Origin: JBCBKL01 sp038521825
Lineage (GTDB): Bacteria; Pseudomonadota; Alphaproteobacteria; Rhodobacterales; Rhodobacteraceae
DNA: 64,000 nt
Direction of reading: 5' to 3'
Assembly: GCA_038521825.1 (NCBI GenBank)
Contig: JBCBKL010000005.1
Location: 62,001 to 126,000, forward strand
Shown here one piece after another: positions 49,763 to 59,439 of the stretch; the stretch's first letter is position 1; each line of letters starts with the position of its first letter. Both the position numbers and the translations under genes were made by a program. A model generated the notes under the pieces. The model made no database searches and had not been told where the DNA came from. It saw only the letters and a list, made by a program, of their open reading frames with translations.

Positions 49763-50946
49763 GCGAAATGTCTTCCTACAAGTTCCGCAAATCTGAACGT
49801 ACGTTGATGCAGCGATTGTTCGAAGCCCCCGCCGTGGGGAAAATGTCGCCGGTGGCCAAAATGGTCGCCTATTCGTTGCTGATAGTCTGGTCCTTCTTTG
49901 TTCTGTTCCCGATCTATTGGGTCATCATCACGTCTTTCAAAGATGCAGCCTCGGTCAATCAGGGGCCTTTTTACATCCCGTTTGTCGATTTTCAGCCCAC
50001 ACTGAGTGCCTGGAGGATCCAGTTCACCGAGGATCCATATTGCACCGTAGGCGCCATCGGGCGGCAGCTTTGGTTGCTGGTCTACAACTCGTTCGTCTTT
50101 GTCGTCTCACCGCTAGTGGCGCTGGATCCGATGGAGCCGCAGATATGCAAAATCTACCTCGCCTTTACCAATTCAGTTGTCATCAGTGTCTTCTCGACAG
50201 GTCTTTGCGTGCTCGTCGGTTCGATGGCGGCCTATGCGCTGGCCCGCATCCAATATGCCCCGCGTTTTGGCAACATCATGATGTTTGTCCTGTTGCTGGT
50301 GGGCGTCATCTTTGCCACGACCTATGCGGGGGCTCCGTGGTGGGCGGCGTCCGCGGTCGCTTTGGCCCTGTTCTTCCTGCTGCTGCGTGCGCTGCGGGGG
50401 TACTTCAAGATGTCGCTCAAGAACGGCGATATCCTCTTTTGGATTATCTCGCAAAGGATCCTGCCGCCGATTGTCGTTGTGATCCCGATCTATGTGATGT
50501 TCCAGGCAGTGGGATTGCTGGACACGCATATCGCCCTAATCCTGCTCTATGCTGTGGCGAACATGCCGATCGTGGTTTGGTTGATGCATGACTTTTTTGC
50601 CAACCTTCCGATTGAGCTGGAGGAATCCGCACAGCTGGATGGCGCAACGCGGCCGCGGATCTTTTGGGAAATCGTGCTGCCGCTGACTCGCCCAGGTCTC
50701 GCAGCGACGACCTTGTTGATCCTCGTCCTTAGCTGGAACGAATATTTGTTCGCGGTCTTCCTCGCCACCGTGAAAGTGCAGACCATGCCGATCATGGTCG
50801 CCGCCAAGAATACGGGCGAAAAGGGCATCTTTTGGTGGGAGATGTGCGCGATCATCGTTGTCATGATTATTCCCGTGATCATTATGGCGATCCTGTTGAC
50901 GCGGTTCATATCGAAAGGCGTCTTATTGGGCGCAGTGAAAGGCTGA
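49759..50946 (+). CDS. Sugar ABC transporter permease (MalG/UgpE-like)
   Basis: 395 residues from MSEMSSYKFRKSERTLMQRL; the ATG overlaps the stop of the first permease, so the longer frame is rejected. Longer than the usual 280, because it has an insertion of about 100 residues with extra helices (YAGAPWWAASAVALALFFLL) before the permease core. EAA loop ELEESAQLDGATRPRIFWEI is present. Second membrane half of the importer. Confidence 0.9.
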   Translation: MSEMSSYKFRKSERTLMQRLFEAPAVGKMSPVAKMVAYSLLIVWSFFVLFPIYWVIITSFKDAASVNQGPFYIPFVDFQPTLSAWRIQFTEDPYCTVGAIGRQLWLLVYNSFVFVVSPLVALDPMEPQICKIYLAFTNSVVISVFSTGLCVLVGSMAAYALARIQYAPRFGNIMMFVLLLVGVIFATTYAGAPWWAASAVALALFFLLLRALRGYFKMSLKNGDILFWIISQRILPPIVVVIPIYVMFQAVGLLDTHIALILLYAVANMPIVVWLMHDFFANLPIELEESAQLDGATRPRIFWEIVLPLTRPGLAATTLLILVLSWNEYLFAVFLATVKVQTMPIMVAAKNTGEKGIFWWEMCAIIVVMIIPVIIMAILLTRFISKGVLLGAVKG

Positions 50947-50949
50947 CCA

Positions 50950-52020
50950 ATGAAAGGTCTTGGTAATCAGGCGTCGGTCAAATTCGAGAACATCGAAAAG
51001 AGTTTTGGCGACGTAAAGGTACTGCGTGACTTCGATCTTGAGGTTGAGCCAGGCGAATTCGTCGTCCTTCTTGGTGCGTCGGGATCCGGCAAGACAACCG
51101 CATTGCGCATCTTATCCGGCCTTGAGACGCCGTCCGGCGGGCAGGTCTATATTGACAATGAGAATGTCACCGATGTTCTGCCCAAATACCGCGATATCTC
51201 GATGGTCTTTCAGTCCTATGCGCTCTACCCGCACAAAACCGTGGCTGAGAATATCAGCTTTCCGCTGAAGGTCCGTGGGATGGACAAAAACGAGATGGAG
51301 GCAGCCACCCGGGATGCGGCCCGGCAAGTTCAGATTGAAGATTTGCTGGAACGCTTCCCCCGGGAACTGTCAGGTGGCCAGCGCCAGCGTGTCGCCCTCG
51401 CCCGTGCGATCATCCGACGGCCTTCGGTGTTCTTGATGGACGAACCTTTGTCTAACCTTGATGCCAAGCTGCGCGGGCACATGCGCGCGCAACTCAAGCA
51501 CATGCAGAAATCCATGGGGATCACGACGATCTACGTGACCCATGACCAGATCGAGGCGATGACCCTCGCACATCGGGTTGCCATCCTAGAGAAAGGTGTG
51601 CTGCAGCAGCTGGCCACACCAGCCGAGATCTATAACGACCCGGCAAACCTCTTTGTCGCACAGTTCATTGGCTCGCCCCCGATGAACACGGTGCATGGCA
51701 GCCTCGATGGCAGCCAATTCTTGACCAACGGTGTTTCGGTCGAAACCGCTGTAACAGGAAAGGCGGAACAGGCCGTTATGGGTGTCCGACCGGAGGATTG
51801 CGCCATCGCACCACCATCCGAAGGTACCTTAGTTGGGAAGATTTTTACCAACGAATTAATCGGGGATCATGCGCTGGTTACGGTCGATTTAGGGGATGAT
51901 CAGATTGCGGTCAAAGCACCCAAGGATTTCACCGGCGATCAAGGTGACGACGTTGGCGTGATTATTTCGCGCGATCATCTGTTCGTCTTTGACGAAAGCA
52001 ACGGGAAGCGGATCCGGTAG
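50950..52020 (+). CDS. Sugar ABC transporter ATPase (UgpC/MalK-like)
   Basis: 356 residues. Walker A GASGSGKTT near 41-49, Q-loop VFQSYALYPHK, signature LSGGQRQR, Walker B LMDEPLSNLDA, switch His YVTHDQIEA. The C-terminal third (TOBE/OB fold, VMGVRPEDCAIA) is the MalK-type regulatory domain. Starts 3 bases after the permease stop; drives the sugar importer. Confidence 0.92.
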   Translation: MKGLGNQASVKFENIEKSFGDVKVLRDFDLEVEPGEFVVLLGASGSGKTTALRILSGLETPSGGQVYIDNENVTDVLPKYRDISMVFQSYALYPHKTVAENISFPLKVRGMDKNEMEAATRDAARQVQIEDLLERFPRELSGGQRQRVALARAIIRRPSVFLMDEPLSNLDAKLRGHMRAQLKHMQKSMGITTIYVTHDQIEAMTLAHRVAILEKGVLQQLATPAEIYNDPANLFVAQFIGSPPMNTVHGSLDGSQFLTNGVSVETAVTGKAEQAVMGVRPEDCAIAPPSEGTLVGKIFTNELIGDHALVTVDLGDDQIAVKAPKDFTGDQGDDVGVIISRDHLFVFDESNGKRIR

Positions 52021-52026
52021 GACCAA

Positions 52027-53100
52027 ATGCGGATTGAGCTCTATCGTTCGATGTTCAACGAAAAGGAGCGGCTGCTTTGCGAGTTTGGTGAAATCTCGGT
52101 CTCGACATTTCTCTTTGAAAGTGGCGTCGCGGCCTTGCGGATGAGCAACACACGTGGCGAGATCGTCATGCTGCCGTTTCAGGGCCAACAGATTTGGCGG
52201 GCCAGCTTCGATGGGCGCGACCTGACAATGCTGTCGATGTTCGACCAACCGAAAGAGACGCAAAACTATCTGGAAAACTATGGCGGCTTCCTGATCCACT
52301 GCGGGATCACGGGGCTTGGCGCTCCTGGCCCCGAGGACAGCCATCCGCTGCATGGGGAATTGCCAAATGCGCCATTCCAGACCGCTTGGCTCAAGATCGA
52401 TCCCGCCGTCCGAAGCGTAGCCGTCGCCGGGACCTACCAGCATACGGTGGCGTTTTCGGTGAACTATCTGGCGACCGTTGAGACGACACTGACAGCAGGT
52501 TCGGCCCTGATCGATGTGTCAGTGATTGTAGAGAACCTTAAGCGTACGCCAATGGACCTGATGTATCTCGGTCATGCCAACTTTCGCCCGGTCGACCATG
52601 GCGAGTTGCACTACACGGCGGACTACAACGAGAATTCGGTCAGGGTCCGGCGCTCGGTTCCATCCCACGTGACACCCAAACCGGGATACATGGAGTTTCT
52701 TGCCGAATTGGCCGAAGACCCAACCAGGCATCACGTGCTTGATCCTGATTTGGCGTTTGATCCCGAGGTCGTTTTCGAAATCGACATGAACTGTGACGCA
52801 GACGGCTTCGCCCATGCTTTGCAGGCACATCCAGACGGCACGGGTGATTATCTTCGCTGCAGACCTGATCAGGCTCCGCTTTGTACCCGCTGGGTCTGTC
52901 GTACCCCGGACCAGGATGGTCTTGGCATTGCGTTCCCCGCAACCTCTGGCGTCGAAGGTCACAGTGCTGAGAAAGCCAAGGGCAGGGTGCAGACGGTGGA
53001 TGGTGGCAAGGCTTGGCGGATTGATATGCGGATGGGTTTGCTCACAGCTGTTGAAACGCAGGAAACCATCACAAAGATTGATGGATTAAGGGAGGCGTAG
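52027..53100 (+). CDS. DUF4432 aldose 1-epimerase-like protein
   Basis: 357 residues. A galactose-mutarotase-like beta-sandwich is suggested by IVMLPFQGQQIWRASFDGRD, GGFLIHCGITGLGAPGPEDS and the later MDLMYLGHANFRPVDHGELH. His residues at these positions in the family are thought to bind and ring-open a sugar. DUF4432 proteins accompany sugar importers and probably supply the right anomer or epimer. Starts 6 bases after the ATPase; its TAG stop overlaps the next GTG start by one base. Confidence 0.85.
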   Translation: MRIELYRSMFNEKERLLCEFGEISVSTFLFESGVAALRMSNTRGEIVMLPFQGQQIWRASFDGRDLTMLSMFDQPKETQNYLENYGGFLIHCGITGLGAPGPEDSHPLHGELPNAPFQTAWLKIDPAVRSVAVAGTYQHTVAFSVNYLATVETTLTAGSALIDVSVIVENLKRTPMDLMYLGHANFRPVDHGELHYTADYNENSVRVRRSVPSHVTPKPGYMEFLAELAEDPTRHHVLDPDLAFDPEVVFEIDMNCDADGFAHALQAHPDGTGDYLRCRPDQAPLCTRWVCRTPDQDGLGIAFPATSGVEGHSAEKAKGRVQTVDGGKAWRIDMRMGLLTAVETQETITKIDGLREA

Positions 53101-54092
53101 TGCGCGCAACACGGCTGTATAAGACGGGTGATGTCCGGACCGTGGATGTTCCGCTCCCTTGCCCCGCTTCGGGAGAGTTGCTCATCAAAGTGGAAGCCGC
53201 CGGTATCTGTGGCACCGACCGGCATCTCTACAAGGGCGAATTCCCATCCGTTCCGGGCAAAACGCTCGGGCATGAATTCTCGGGTATCGTCGTCGACAGT
53301 GGCGATACAGCGATTGCTGAAGGCACCCGTGTCACCTGCGATCCCAATACCTGGTGCGGCGCTTGCGACCAGTGCCAGCGCGGGCGGGTCAATCTTTGCA
53401 TCAACAACATCGCGACAGGCATTCATCGCGACGGTGGCTTTGCGGAGTATTGCGCATTTCCGGCCTCAAAGGCGGTTGCGCTGCCAGCAGATCTGGATCC
53501 CCTGCACGGTGCCTTTTGCGAGCCGCTGGCCTGCGCCTTGCACGGCATGGATATTGGCGCCGCGAGGGCTGGCGAAATGGTTCTTGTCATCGGTGGTGGT
53601 GTTATCGGCCTTTTGGCGCTTCAGATTGCCAAACTCGCCGGGGCCGAGGTGACGTTGCTGACCCGAAGCCCCGAGAAACAAGCCCTTGGCGCACGCACGG
53701 GCGCAGATCATGTGGTCGGCTCGGAAGACGCGTTGCGAGGGATTTGGCCGAATGGGGCCGACTTGGTGGTCGAATGTGCGGGTGTCGCTGCAACGGTCGC
53801 AATGTCGCCGAGACTGGCGCGCACCGGGGGCCGCATTGTCGTTCTTGGCGTATTGCCACAGGGCGAGCATGTTCCGATAGAGCCGTTCGATCTACTGTTT
53901 CGCGAAATCCAGATGCATTACAGCTTCCTGAACCCGTTCACGCACGGACGCGCCGCGCAGATGGTAGCGGACGGAACAATCTCGGTCGCTCCATTGATCA
54001 GTCGCCAAATCTCGATTGATGACGCGGCTGACGCAATCGCATCCTCCCCGCCACGCGGTGAGGTGCGGGCCATCGTCGTACCTGCGCCTTGA
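53100..54092 (+). CDS. Zinc-dependent alcohol/polyol dehydrogenase (MDR)
   Basis: 330 residues from the GTG at 53100. Catalytic zinc ligands Cys37 (ICGTD), His58 and Glu59 (LGHEF); structural zinc cysteines 86, 89, 92 and 100 (TWCGACDQCQRGRVNLC). NAD loop VIGGGVIGLLALQ. Similar to sorbitol/threonine-type dehydrogenases, oxidising a secondary alcohol of a sugar or polyol to a ketone. Coupled to the DUF4432 gene. Confidence 0.9.
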   Translation: MRATRLYKTGDVRTVDVPLPCPASGELLIKVEAAGICGTDRHLYKGEFPSVPGKTLGHEFSGIVVDSGDTAIAEGTRVTCDPNTWCGACDQCQRGRVNLCINNIATGIHRDGGFAEYCAFPASKAVALPADLDPLHGAFCEPLACALHGMDIGAARAGEMVLVIGGGVIGLLALQIAKLAGAEVTLLTRSPEKQALGARTGADHVVGSEDALRGIWPNGADLVVECAGVAATVAMSPRLARTGGRIVVLGVLPQGEHVPIEPFDLLFREIQMHYSFLNPFTHGRAAQMVADGTISVAPLISRQISIDDAADAIASSPPRGEVRAIVVPAP

Positions 54093-54516
54093 GACGTGCT
54101 GGTACTGCTAATTGGCAATGCGGCTTCCAACCTCATCCTTCGATGGCAACCAGCATTGTCAGGGTTCTCCGCGTCGCCTGTGGGTCTGCATGCGGCGGCG
54201 CGATCCAATCAGCAAGTGCGCCGCGTTATCCGGGGGAAGGCCGGTGGCATGATCCGCCCGTAATCGCTGCCCGACGGATCTCAGCAACGATGACGCGCAG
54301 CCGCCTGCCCGATCTACGTTGATCCCCTCGGGCAGCAGGCAACAAACGATCATCCCTCCGGTCTTCGGTGGCGTCGCACGCTAGAAATACGATCCGAGCG
54401 GCTTGCCGCCCTGCGGGTGGCTTCAGTTCTCCTCGCATCATCTTGCATGCCTGAAATCCCTTTTTTGGGCAGCGCTCCTATGGTTTACTTTTGTGTGGAC
54501 AGGGGGATCAGGTCAC
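54093..54516. other. 424-base gap without a supported gene
   Basis: Short open frames exist on both strands but none shows a family motif, ribosome site or good length. A perfect 8-pair hairpin CTGCCCGA/TCGGGCAG lies at 54305-54335 and a run of T at 54461-54466. It may hold the promoter of the aldolase-kinase part or the remains of a lost gene; I cannot tell. Confidence 0.5.
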
Positions 54517-55344
54517 ATGAAATCAGCGCGTATGAACCGGCTGTTCGGCACATCCGGGCATTGTTTTGACGTGGCGATCGACCACGGAATGTTCAACGAA
54601 CCTGGCTTTCTTGGTGGTATCGAGGACATGCACAATGCGATCACTATTGTCGCCGAAGCAGCCCCGGATGCCATTCAGCTGACGCCAGGAACCGCGCCCA
54701 TCCTGCAATCGATCCCCGGCAAATCCCGACCTGCATTGGTGTTGCGGACAGATATCGCCAATGTCTATGGCAACCCACTGCCTCGAAACCTTTTTTCCGT
54801 TGTGGTCGAGGACGCCGTCGAACAAGGCGTGATGCTGGATGCAGCTTGTGTGGTGGTAAATTTGCTGATGCTGCCAGATCAGCCGGTCGTACATGAAGCC
54901 TGCATAAACAACATTAACAGGCTGAAGCGCGCCTGCGACATGATGGGCATGCCTCTTATGGTTGAGCCTCTTGTCATGCAGGATAACACGAAGGCGGGCG
55001 GATACATGGTCGATGGCGATATCGGCAAGATCCTGGCGCTTGTGCGTCAGGCCGTTGAATTGGGCGCCGACATCATCAAGGCTGATCCGTGCGATAACGT
55101 CGAAGAATACCACCGGGTCGTTGAGATCGCTCAAGGCGTTCCGGTTCTTGTCCGAGGTGGCGGAAAGGTTCCCGACGAAGAAATCCTGAACAGAACCACG
55201 GCGCTAATGGCGCAGGGGGCCAAAGGGATCGTTTATGGCCGCAACGTGATCCACCATTCGGACCCGGCCGGCATGACCAAGGCGCTCATGGCTGTTGTCC
55301 ACGATGGCGCATCAGTACCTAAGGCTTTGGGCATGATCTCGTGA
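54517..55344 (+). CDS. Class I aldolase, DeoC/LsrF/FbaB superfamily
   Basis: 275 residues from MKSARMNRLFGTSGHCFDVA; ATG at 54517 follows AGGGGGATC. TIM barrel with DVAIDHGMFNEPGF at the start, the Schiff-base Lys probably in GADIIKADPCDNVEEY, and the phosphate-binding end VLVRGGGKVPDEE and GAKGIVYGRNVIHH. Such enzymes split or form phosphorylated sugars by retro-aldol or thiolase-type chemistry. With the PfkB kinase downstream, it likely cleaves the phosphorylated product. Stop overlaps the next GTG start. Confidence 0.88.
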   Translation: MKSARMNRLFGTSGHCFDVAIDHGMFNEPGFLGGIEDMHNAITIVAEAAPDAIQLTPGTAPILQSIPGKSRPALVLRTDIANVYGNPLPRNLFSVVVEDAVEQGVMLDAACVVVNLLMLPDQPVVHEACINNINRLKRACDMMGMPLMVEPLVMQDNTKAGGYMVDGDIGKILALVRQAVELGADIIKADPCDNVEEYHRVVEIAQGVPVLVRGGGKVPDEEILNRTTALMAQGAKGIVYGRNVIHHSDPAGMTKALMAVVHDGASVPKALGMIS

Positions 55345-56486
55345 CGCGCACAATCAGATTTGGCGTGATCGGGTGTGGGCTGATGGGGCGCGAATTTGCC
55401 TCGTCCGCAGCCCGTTGGTTGCACTTGGCCGAGACCCGGGCCCGCCCCGAGATCGTGGCCGTGTGCGACCTGAATACGACGCTCACCGACTGGTTTGCCT
55501 CGAATGTACCGACGGTCAGACAGATAACCCAAGACTATCGCGAACTCCTGGCCAACAGCGAGGTCGACGCGGTCTACTGCGCTATTCCGCACAACTTGCA
55601 CCACGAGATTTATCCGGAGATCCTGGCGGCGGGAAAGCACCTTCTTGGCGAAAAGCCCTTTGGCATTGATGCAGAGGCAAGTGCCCAAATCCAGTCCGCA
55701 ATTGACGCACATCCGGAGCGTTTTGTTCGGTGCTCTTCCGAGATGCCGTTTTTTCCCGGAGCACAAAAGCTGATCGAGTTTGTTCGTTCGGGTGATCTGG
55801 GCGAGATCATCGAGGTCGAAGCTGCGTTTCTGCATTCGTCCGACTTGAATCCGGACAAGCCGATCAACTGGAAACGTATGGTCGACGTGAACGGGGCGTA
55901 CGGGTGTATGGGCGACCTAGGCATGCATGTGCTGCACGTACCTCTGCGGCTTGGCTGGAAACCGACATCCGTCTCAGCCGCGCTCGTCAACCGTTTCCCC
56001 ACGAGGCCAGACGGGAAGGGGGGCACAGCTCCGTGCGAGACATGGGATAACGCAACAATCACAGCGCATGTAGATGATCCGAGCGGCGGGTTTCCGTTGG
56101 TCCTGAAAACATGGCGCATTGCGCCGGGCCATTCGAACACTTGGAGCATCCGGGTTCTTGGTACGCGCAAAAGTGTCTGTTTCTCCACCAAGAACCCGCG
56201 CCAGTGGCGGTTCATGAACTATGATGGTGGGGCACAGTCATGGAACGTCGAAGATCTGGGCTTCCAGTCTCTATTCCCTGCGATAACCGGCGGCATTTTC
56301 GAATTTGGTTTTCCGGACGCGCTCCAACAGATGTGGGCCGCCTTTGTTGACGAATTGGCTGGCGGTGACGCCAACGGGTTTCACTGTGTCACGCCCGCCG
56401 AAGCGGCTGACCACCACGCAATTCTCACCGCTGCGCTGCAGGCCGGAACGGCCCGGACGGTCGAGAAGGTGGTCTATTCGACATGA
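55341..56486 (+). CDS. Gfo/Idh/MocA family oxidoreductase
   Basis: 381 residues from the GTG at 55341 overlapping the aldolase stop. NAD loop FGVIGCGLMGREF near residues 6-18; catalytic Lys of the EKP motif in HLLGEKPFGIDAE. The C-terminal alpha/beta domain carries HVLHVPLRLGW. Members oxidise sugars, inositols or amino sugars with NAD(P). In the island it may oxidise the imported polyol or sugar, or reset its stereochemistry. Confidence 0.9.
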   Translation: MTRTIRFGVIGCGLMGREFASSAARWLHLAETRARPEIVAVCDLNTTLTDWFASNVPTVRQITQDYRELLANSEVDAVYCAIPHNLHHEIYPEILAAGKHLLGEKPFGIDAEASAQIQSAIDAHPERFVRCSSEMPFFPGAQKLIEFVRSGDLGEIIEVEAAFLHSSDLNPDKPINWKRMVDVNGAYGCMGDLGMHVLHVPLRLGWKPTSVSAALVNRFPTRPDGKGGTAPCETWDNATITAHVDDPSGGFPLVLKTWRIAPGHSNTWSIRVLGTRKSVCFSTKNPRQWRFMNYDGGAQSWNVEDLGFQSLFPAITGGIFEFGFPDALQQMWAAFVDELAGGDANGFHCVTPAEAADHHAILTAALQAGTARTVEKVVYST

Positions 56487-56517
56487 TATCACCAAATGCA
56501 AAGATCGCGGCCTCCCA

Positions 56518-57522
56518 ATGACCCAGCGTTCAGGGATAATCTGCGCAGGCAACTGGATCGTGGACCAGATTCACGAGATAGACCGTTGGCCCAACGAGAG
56601 CGAACTGGTGCGCATCGGCCGGCAAATGCGCGGCATAGGCGGGGGTGCGGCCAATGTTATCTCAGCACTTGCGAAACTCAAAACCGGTTTGCCGCTTTAT
56701 CCTATGGGCGCGATTGGTGACGATCCGCAAGGTACCTTTATTCTCGACGAGTGTCGCAGCCTCGGGCTTCCGACCTCCGGGCTTTTCATCAAGCCCGGTG
56801 TCGCGACAGCGCACACCCATGTTATGTCGGTTGCTGGGCAAAGCCGAACATTCTTTTATCAGGGCGGTGCCAACGACGCGCTGTGCGCGGGCGACTTTCC
56901 TTCCGGTACATTCAGCAACACACCGGCGCGGGTCTTTTATCTTGGGTACCTCACTCTGTTGGGTGAGTTGGACGAAAAGACAGAGGGCGGTTCGACAAAT
57001 GCCGCGAAGGTTCTTCAGCGTGCGAGGCAGGCGGGACTGGCCACATGTGTGGATCTGGTCTCGATTAACCATCCCAGATTTCGCGAAATCGTCACGAGTG
57101 CAGCACCGCAAATCGACTACTTGATCGCGAATGAAATCGAAGCCGCGTTCGCCTCCGGGCACGAACCCGCTGCAGGTGTCCGCGAAGTCACCGAGATGGC
57201 GCGAGCGCTGCGCGACTTGAACGTGAAAGAGGCCGTCGTCGTTCATAGCGTCGAGAGGGTCGTCTGGATTGGTGCCGACGGATCAGAGTTTGTTGTCGAA
57301 ATCCCGCCGCTAGATCCTGACGAGATCGCGAGCAATCTCGGCGCCGGAGATGCGTTCTGTGCAGGCTTGATCTATGGAATTCATCAAGGCTTTCCCGCGC
57401 ACGAAGCAATCCAGATCGGCATCTCAACCGCGAAGGTTTCTCTGAAGGGACTGACCGCCACTTCGGCCATCACCCCGCTGAGTTCTTTCATGCCTGCAGG
57501 GCTAGAGTCCTCCGAAGGCTGA
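56518..57522 (+). CDS. PfkB family carbohydrate kinase
   Basis: 334 residues from MTQRSGIICAGNWIVDQIHE; an ORF extension to 56305 overlaps the oxidoreductase and is rejected. Substrate-side motif GIGGGAANVISALAKL and the C-terminal ATP/catalytic motif NLGAGDAFCAGLIYG with the base Asp are present. It phosphorylates a sugar or keto-sugar in the cytoplasm. Together with the aldolase it suggests a phosphorylate-then-cleave route. Ribosome site is weak; 31 bases after the previous stop. Confidence 0.9.
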   Translation: MTQRSGIICAGNWIVDQIHEIDRWPNESELVRIGRQMRGIGGGAANVISALAKLKTGLPLYPMGAIGDDPQGTFILDECRSLGLPTSGLFIKPGVATAHTHVMSVAGQSRTFFYQGGANDALCAGDFPSGTFSNTPARVFYLGYLTLLGELDEKTEGGSTNAAKVLQRARQAGLATCVDLVSINHPRFREIVTSAAPQIDYLIANEIEAAFASGHEPAAGVREVTEMARALRDLNVKEAVVVHSVERVVWIGADGSEFVVEIPPLDPDEIASNLGAGDAFCAGLIYGIHQGFPAHEAIQIGISTAKVSLKGLTATSAITPLSSFMPAGLESSEG

Positions 57523-57718
57523 GTGTCATCCGCTGACCCATCTGCGTGCTCTTGCCATCAACGGTCGCAGAGCCTGTTCTTGGGCTTTGTCACAAAGGCA
57601 GCCTCTGCTTTGCTGAAACCTGCTGTCTAAATTCCATCTTTTGTCCTTTTGCCCGGATCTCAGCCGTCATGTGGGTGAAGCGGCTTGGTGCCCTTCATCC
57701 AAGACAGGAGAGAATCCA

Positions 57719-58105
57719 ATGACAAAACCAGCATTCAAAGTCGCTGCTCTGGCAGCGGCCATCGCCCTCGGCCTGACAAACGCAAAGGCAGAGGAAATAT
57801 CTACGAACGAAGTTGCGCTGTTCCTGACCATCAAGACGCAACCCGGTGAGCGGGCTGCTCTGGTCGCCCTATGGGACGAGCATCTCAAAGCTCGCGCTGC
57901 AAGCAACGCAGACCACGTCAGCTATGTCTTTGCCCTTGATATGACCGATCCTGACGCGGTTCATATCACTGAAGTCTATTCCACCCAGGCCGCCTTTGAG
58001 GCCAATTCCCAAGCGCCGTGGTTCTCTGCCTACATGGCAGAAGTTGGCCCGCTTCTGGCAGGTGAGCCGGGTTTTGTCATGGCCAGACCGCATTGGGTGA
58101 AATGA
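57719..58105 (+). CDS. Secreted antibiotic-biosynthesis-monooxygenase-like protein
   Basis: 128 residues from MTKPAFKVAALAAAIALGLT; ATG follows CAGGAGAG. A signal peptide likely ends at AKAE. The mature part is an ABM-type dimeric ferredoxin-like fold (ALFLTIKTQPGERAALVALW, AVHITEVYSTQAAFEANSQA). ABM proteins are usually cytoplasmic; a periplasmic copy is unusual but not unique. Substrate unknown. It stands alone; the 196 bases upstream hold only a short palindrome at 57585-57597. Confidence 0.82.
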   Translation: MTKPAFKVAALAAAIALGLTNAKAEEISTNEVALFLTIKTQPGERAALVALWDEHLKARAASNADHVSYVFALDMTDPDAVHITEVYSTQAAFEANSQAPWFSAYMAEVGPLLAGEPGFVMARPHWVK

Positions 58106-58242
58106 ACCTGACGAATTAGCTTGCTTGCAAAGCATCAAAAGCTGTGGGGAGCGGGCTTGCGTCTGCCCCCAAAAACCTCGAGCCAAGGCCATCGCGGAGG
58201 AAAGCGACGAGTTTGTCGAGCGCTTAAGGCTGGGTGTTCAGG

Positions 58243-59439
58243 CTAGACGAGCTTGCCTCCAAGCTCGGCGCGCTCGGTTTGCAGATACTGACGCAAAGGA
58301 GGTTCGACGGTCAGAGATATGGCCTGCTCGTATGCCGCAAAGGCTTCCCGTGTTCTTCCCAATTTGCTCAGAAGGTAAGCTCTTGTCGCTTCCGCCGGAG
58401 CAAAAACAGCACGAACTTTGGCGTCAATCTGGCAAAGCGCATCCAGTCCTTCCTGGGGTCCGACCGCTTTGCCAAGAGCCGCGGCGTAACCAACAGTGGC
58501 CCCGATCGTCGGTGCGATGCGCGACAGGCCAAGATGAAGCTGAACCAGCGCATCCCAATTTGTCACACCGGTACTGATGCGATCTGCGTGAACCGCCTGG
58601 ATGGCGGCTTCCAGTTGAAATCGCCCAAGAGTGTTCTGCGCCTGAGCCCGCGCCAGGTACTGACGCGCGATGCGCAGCAGTTCACCGTCCCATCTCGACG
58701 TATCCTGCTCTTCAAGCGGAACAAATTTGCCATCTTGCACACGTGCATCTTCACGCGACAGAGTGAATGCAATCAAGGCGGCGAGCCCCAAAACTTCGGG
58801 ATCATCGGGCATGAGTTCGGCCAATAACGACGCCAAATAGAAGGCCTCTTCGGCAAGCTCACCTGCGCCCAACCAATCCCGAGAGAACGCGCCATAGATG
58901 GCCTCCAGGACGGCCGCCAGGCGCGGTCGCAGTTCATCCTGCTCTGGGATCTGGAATGCGACCGCCGCGTCGCGGATCTTGCGCTTGGCGCGGACCAGCC
59001 GTTTCGCCATTGTGGAGTGTGGCAAGAGAAACGCCCGGGCAATGACTTCGGCCTCCAGGCCCAGAACGGTTTGAAGCATGAGAGGGGTATGTATCCGGAC
59101 ATCGATAGCCGGGTGGGCGCAAACAAACATCAGCTTGAGGCGTTCATCAGGGAAGTTGTCAACCTCGCTCAATGGCGCGCTGGTCCCGGGAATGTCGTCG
59201 TAGAATTCAATTCGGGCGTCCCGACGCGCCATATCCGTCAGGCGGTTTCGTGCAACGGTCAACAACCAGGCCTCGGGATTTCTGGGCATCTCTTTCGGCC
59301 AATGGATCAGCGCTTTGGCAAAGGCGTCAGACAACGCATCTTCGGCAAGAAGAATGTCTCGGGTGCGGCTGGATAAGATGGCGAGCAGACGCCCGTAAGA
59401 GGCGCGCATGACATCTGCCATGCGCGCGTCGGTGGTCAC
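58243..59439 (-). CDS. ECF42-type sigma factor with C-terminal TPR-like domain
   Basis: 398 residues from a GTG at 59439 that overlaps the TAG of the YCII gene by one base; MADVM at 59421 is an alternative. Sigma region 2 spans about 10-75 (LLAEDALSDAFAKALIHWPK, LTVARNRLTDMARRD) and region 4 about 105-160 (GLEAEVIARAFLLPHSTMAK). The long C-terminal helical part (DUF6596, ending LRQYLQTERAELGG) is typical of ECF42, which has no anti-sigma factor and relies on this domain. The partner YCII/DGPF gene is directly upstream, as usual. Confidence 0.9.
   Translation of the reverse strand: MTTDARMADVMRASYGRLLAILSSRTRDILLAEDALSDAFAKALIHWPKEMPRNPEAWLLTVARNRLTDMARRDARIEFYDDIPGTSAPLSEVDNFPDERLKLMFVCAHPAIDVRIHTPLMLQTVLGLEAEVIARAFLLPHSTMAKRLVRAKRKIRDAAVAFQIPEQDELRPRLAAVLEAIYGAFSRDWLGAGELAEEAFYLASLLAELMPDDPEVLGLAALIAFTLSREDARVQDGKFVPLEEQDTSRWDGELLRIARQYLARAQAQNTLGRFQLEAAIQAVHADRISTGVTNWDALVQLHLGLSRIAPTIGATVGYAAALGKAVGPQEGLDALCQIDAKVRAVFAPAEATRAYLLSKLGRTREAFAAYEQAISLTVEPPLRQYLQTERAELGGKLV

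Noticed and set aside
54093..54516. Possible decayed transposase or gene remnant
   Set aside because: All six frames were read; no run matches a family well enough to name.
57585..57597. CTTTGT-C-ACAAAG, considered as an insertion-sequence end
   Set aside because: No partner repeat or transposase remnant was found nearby.
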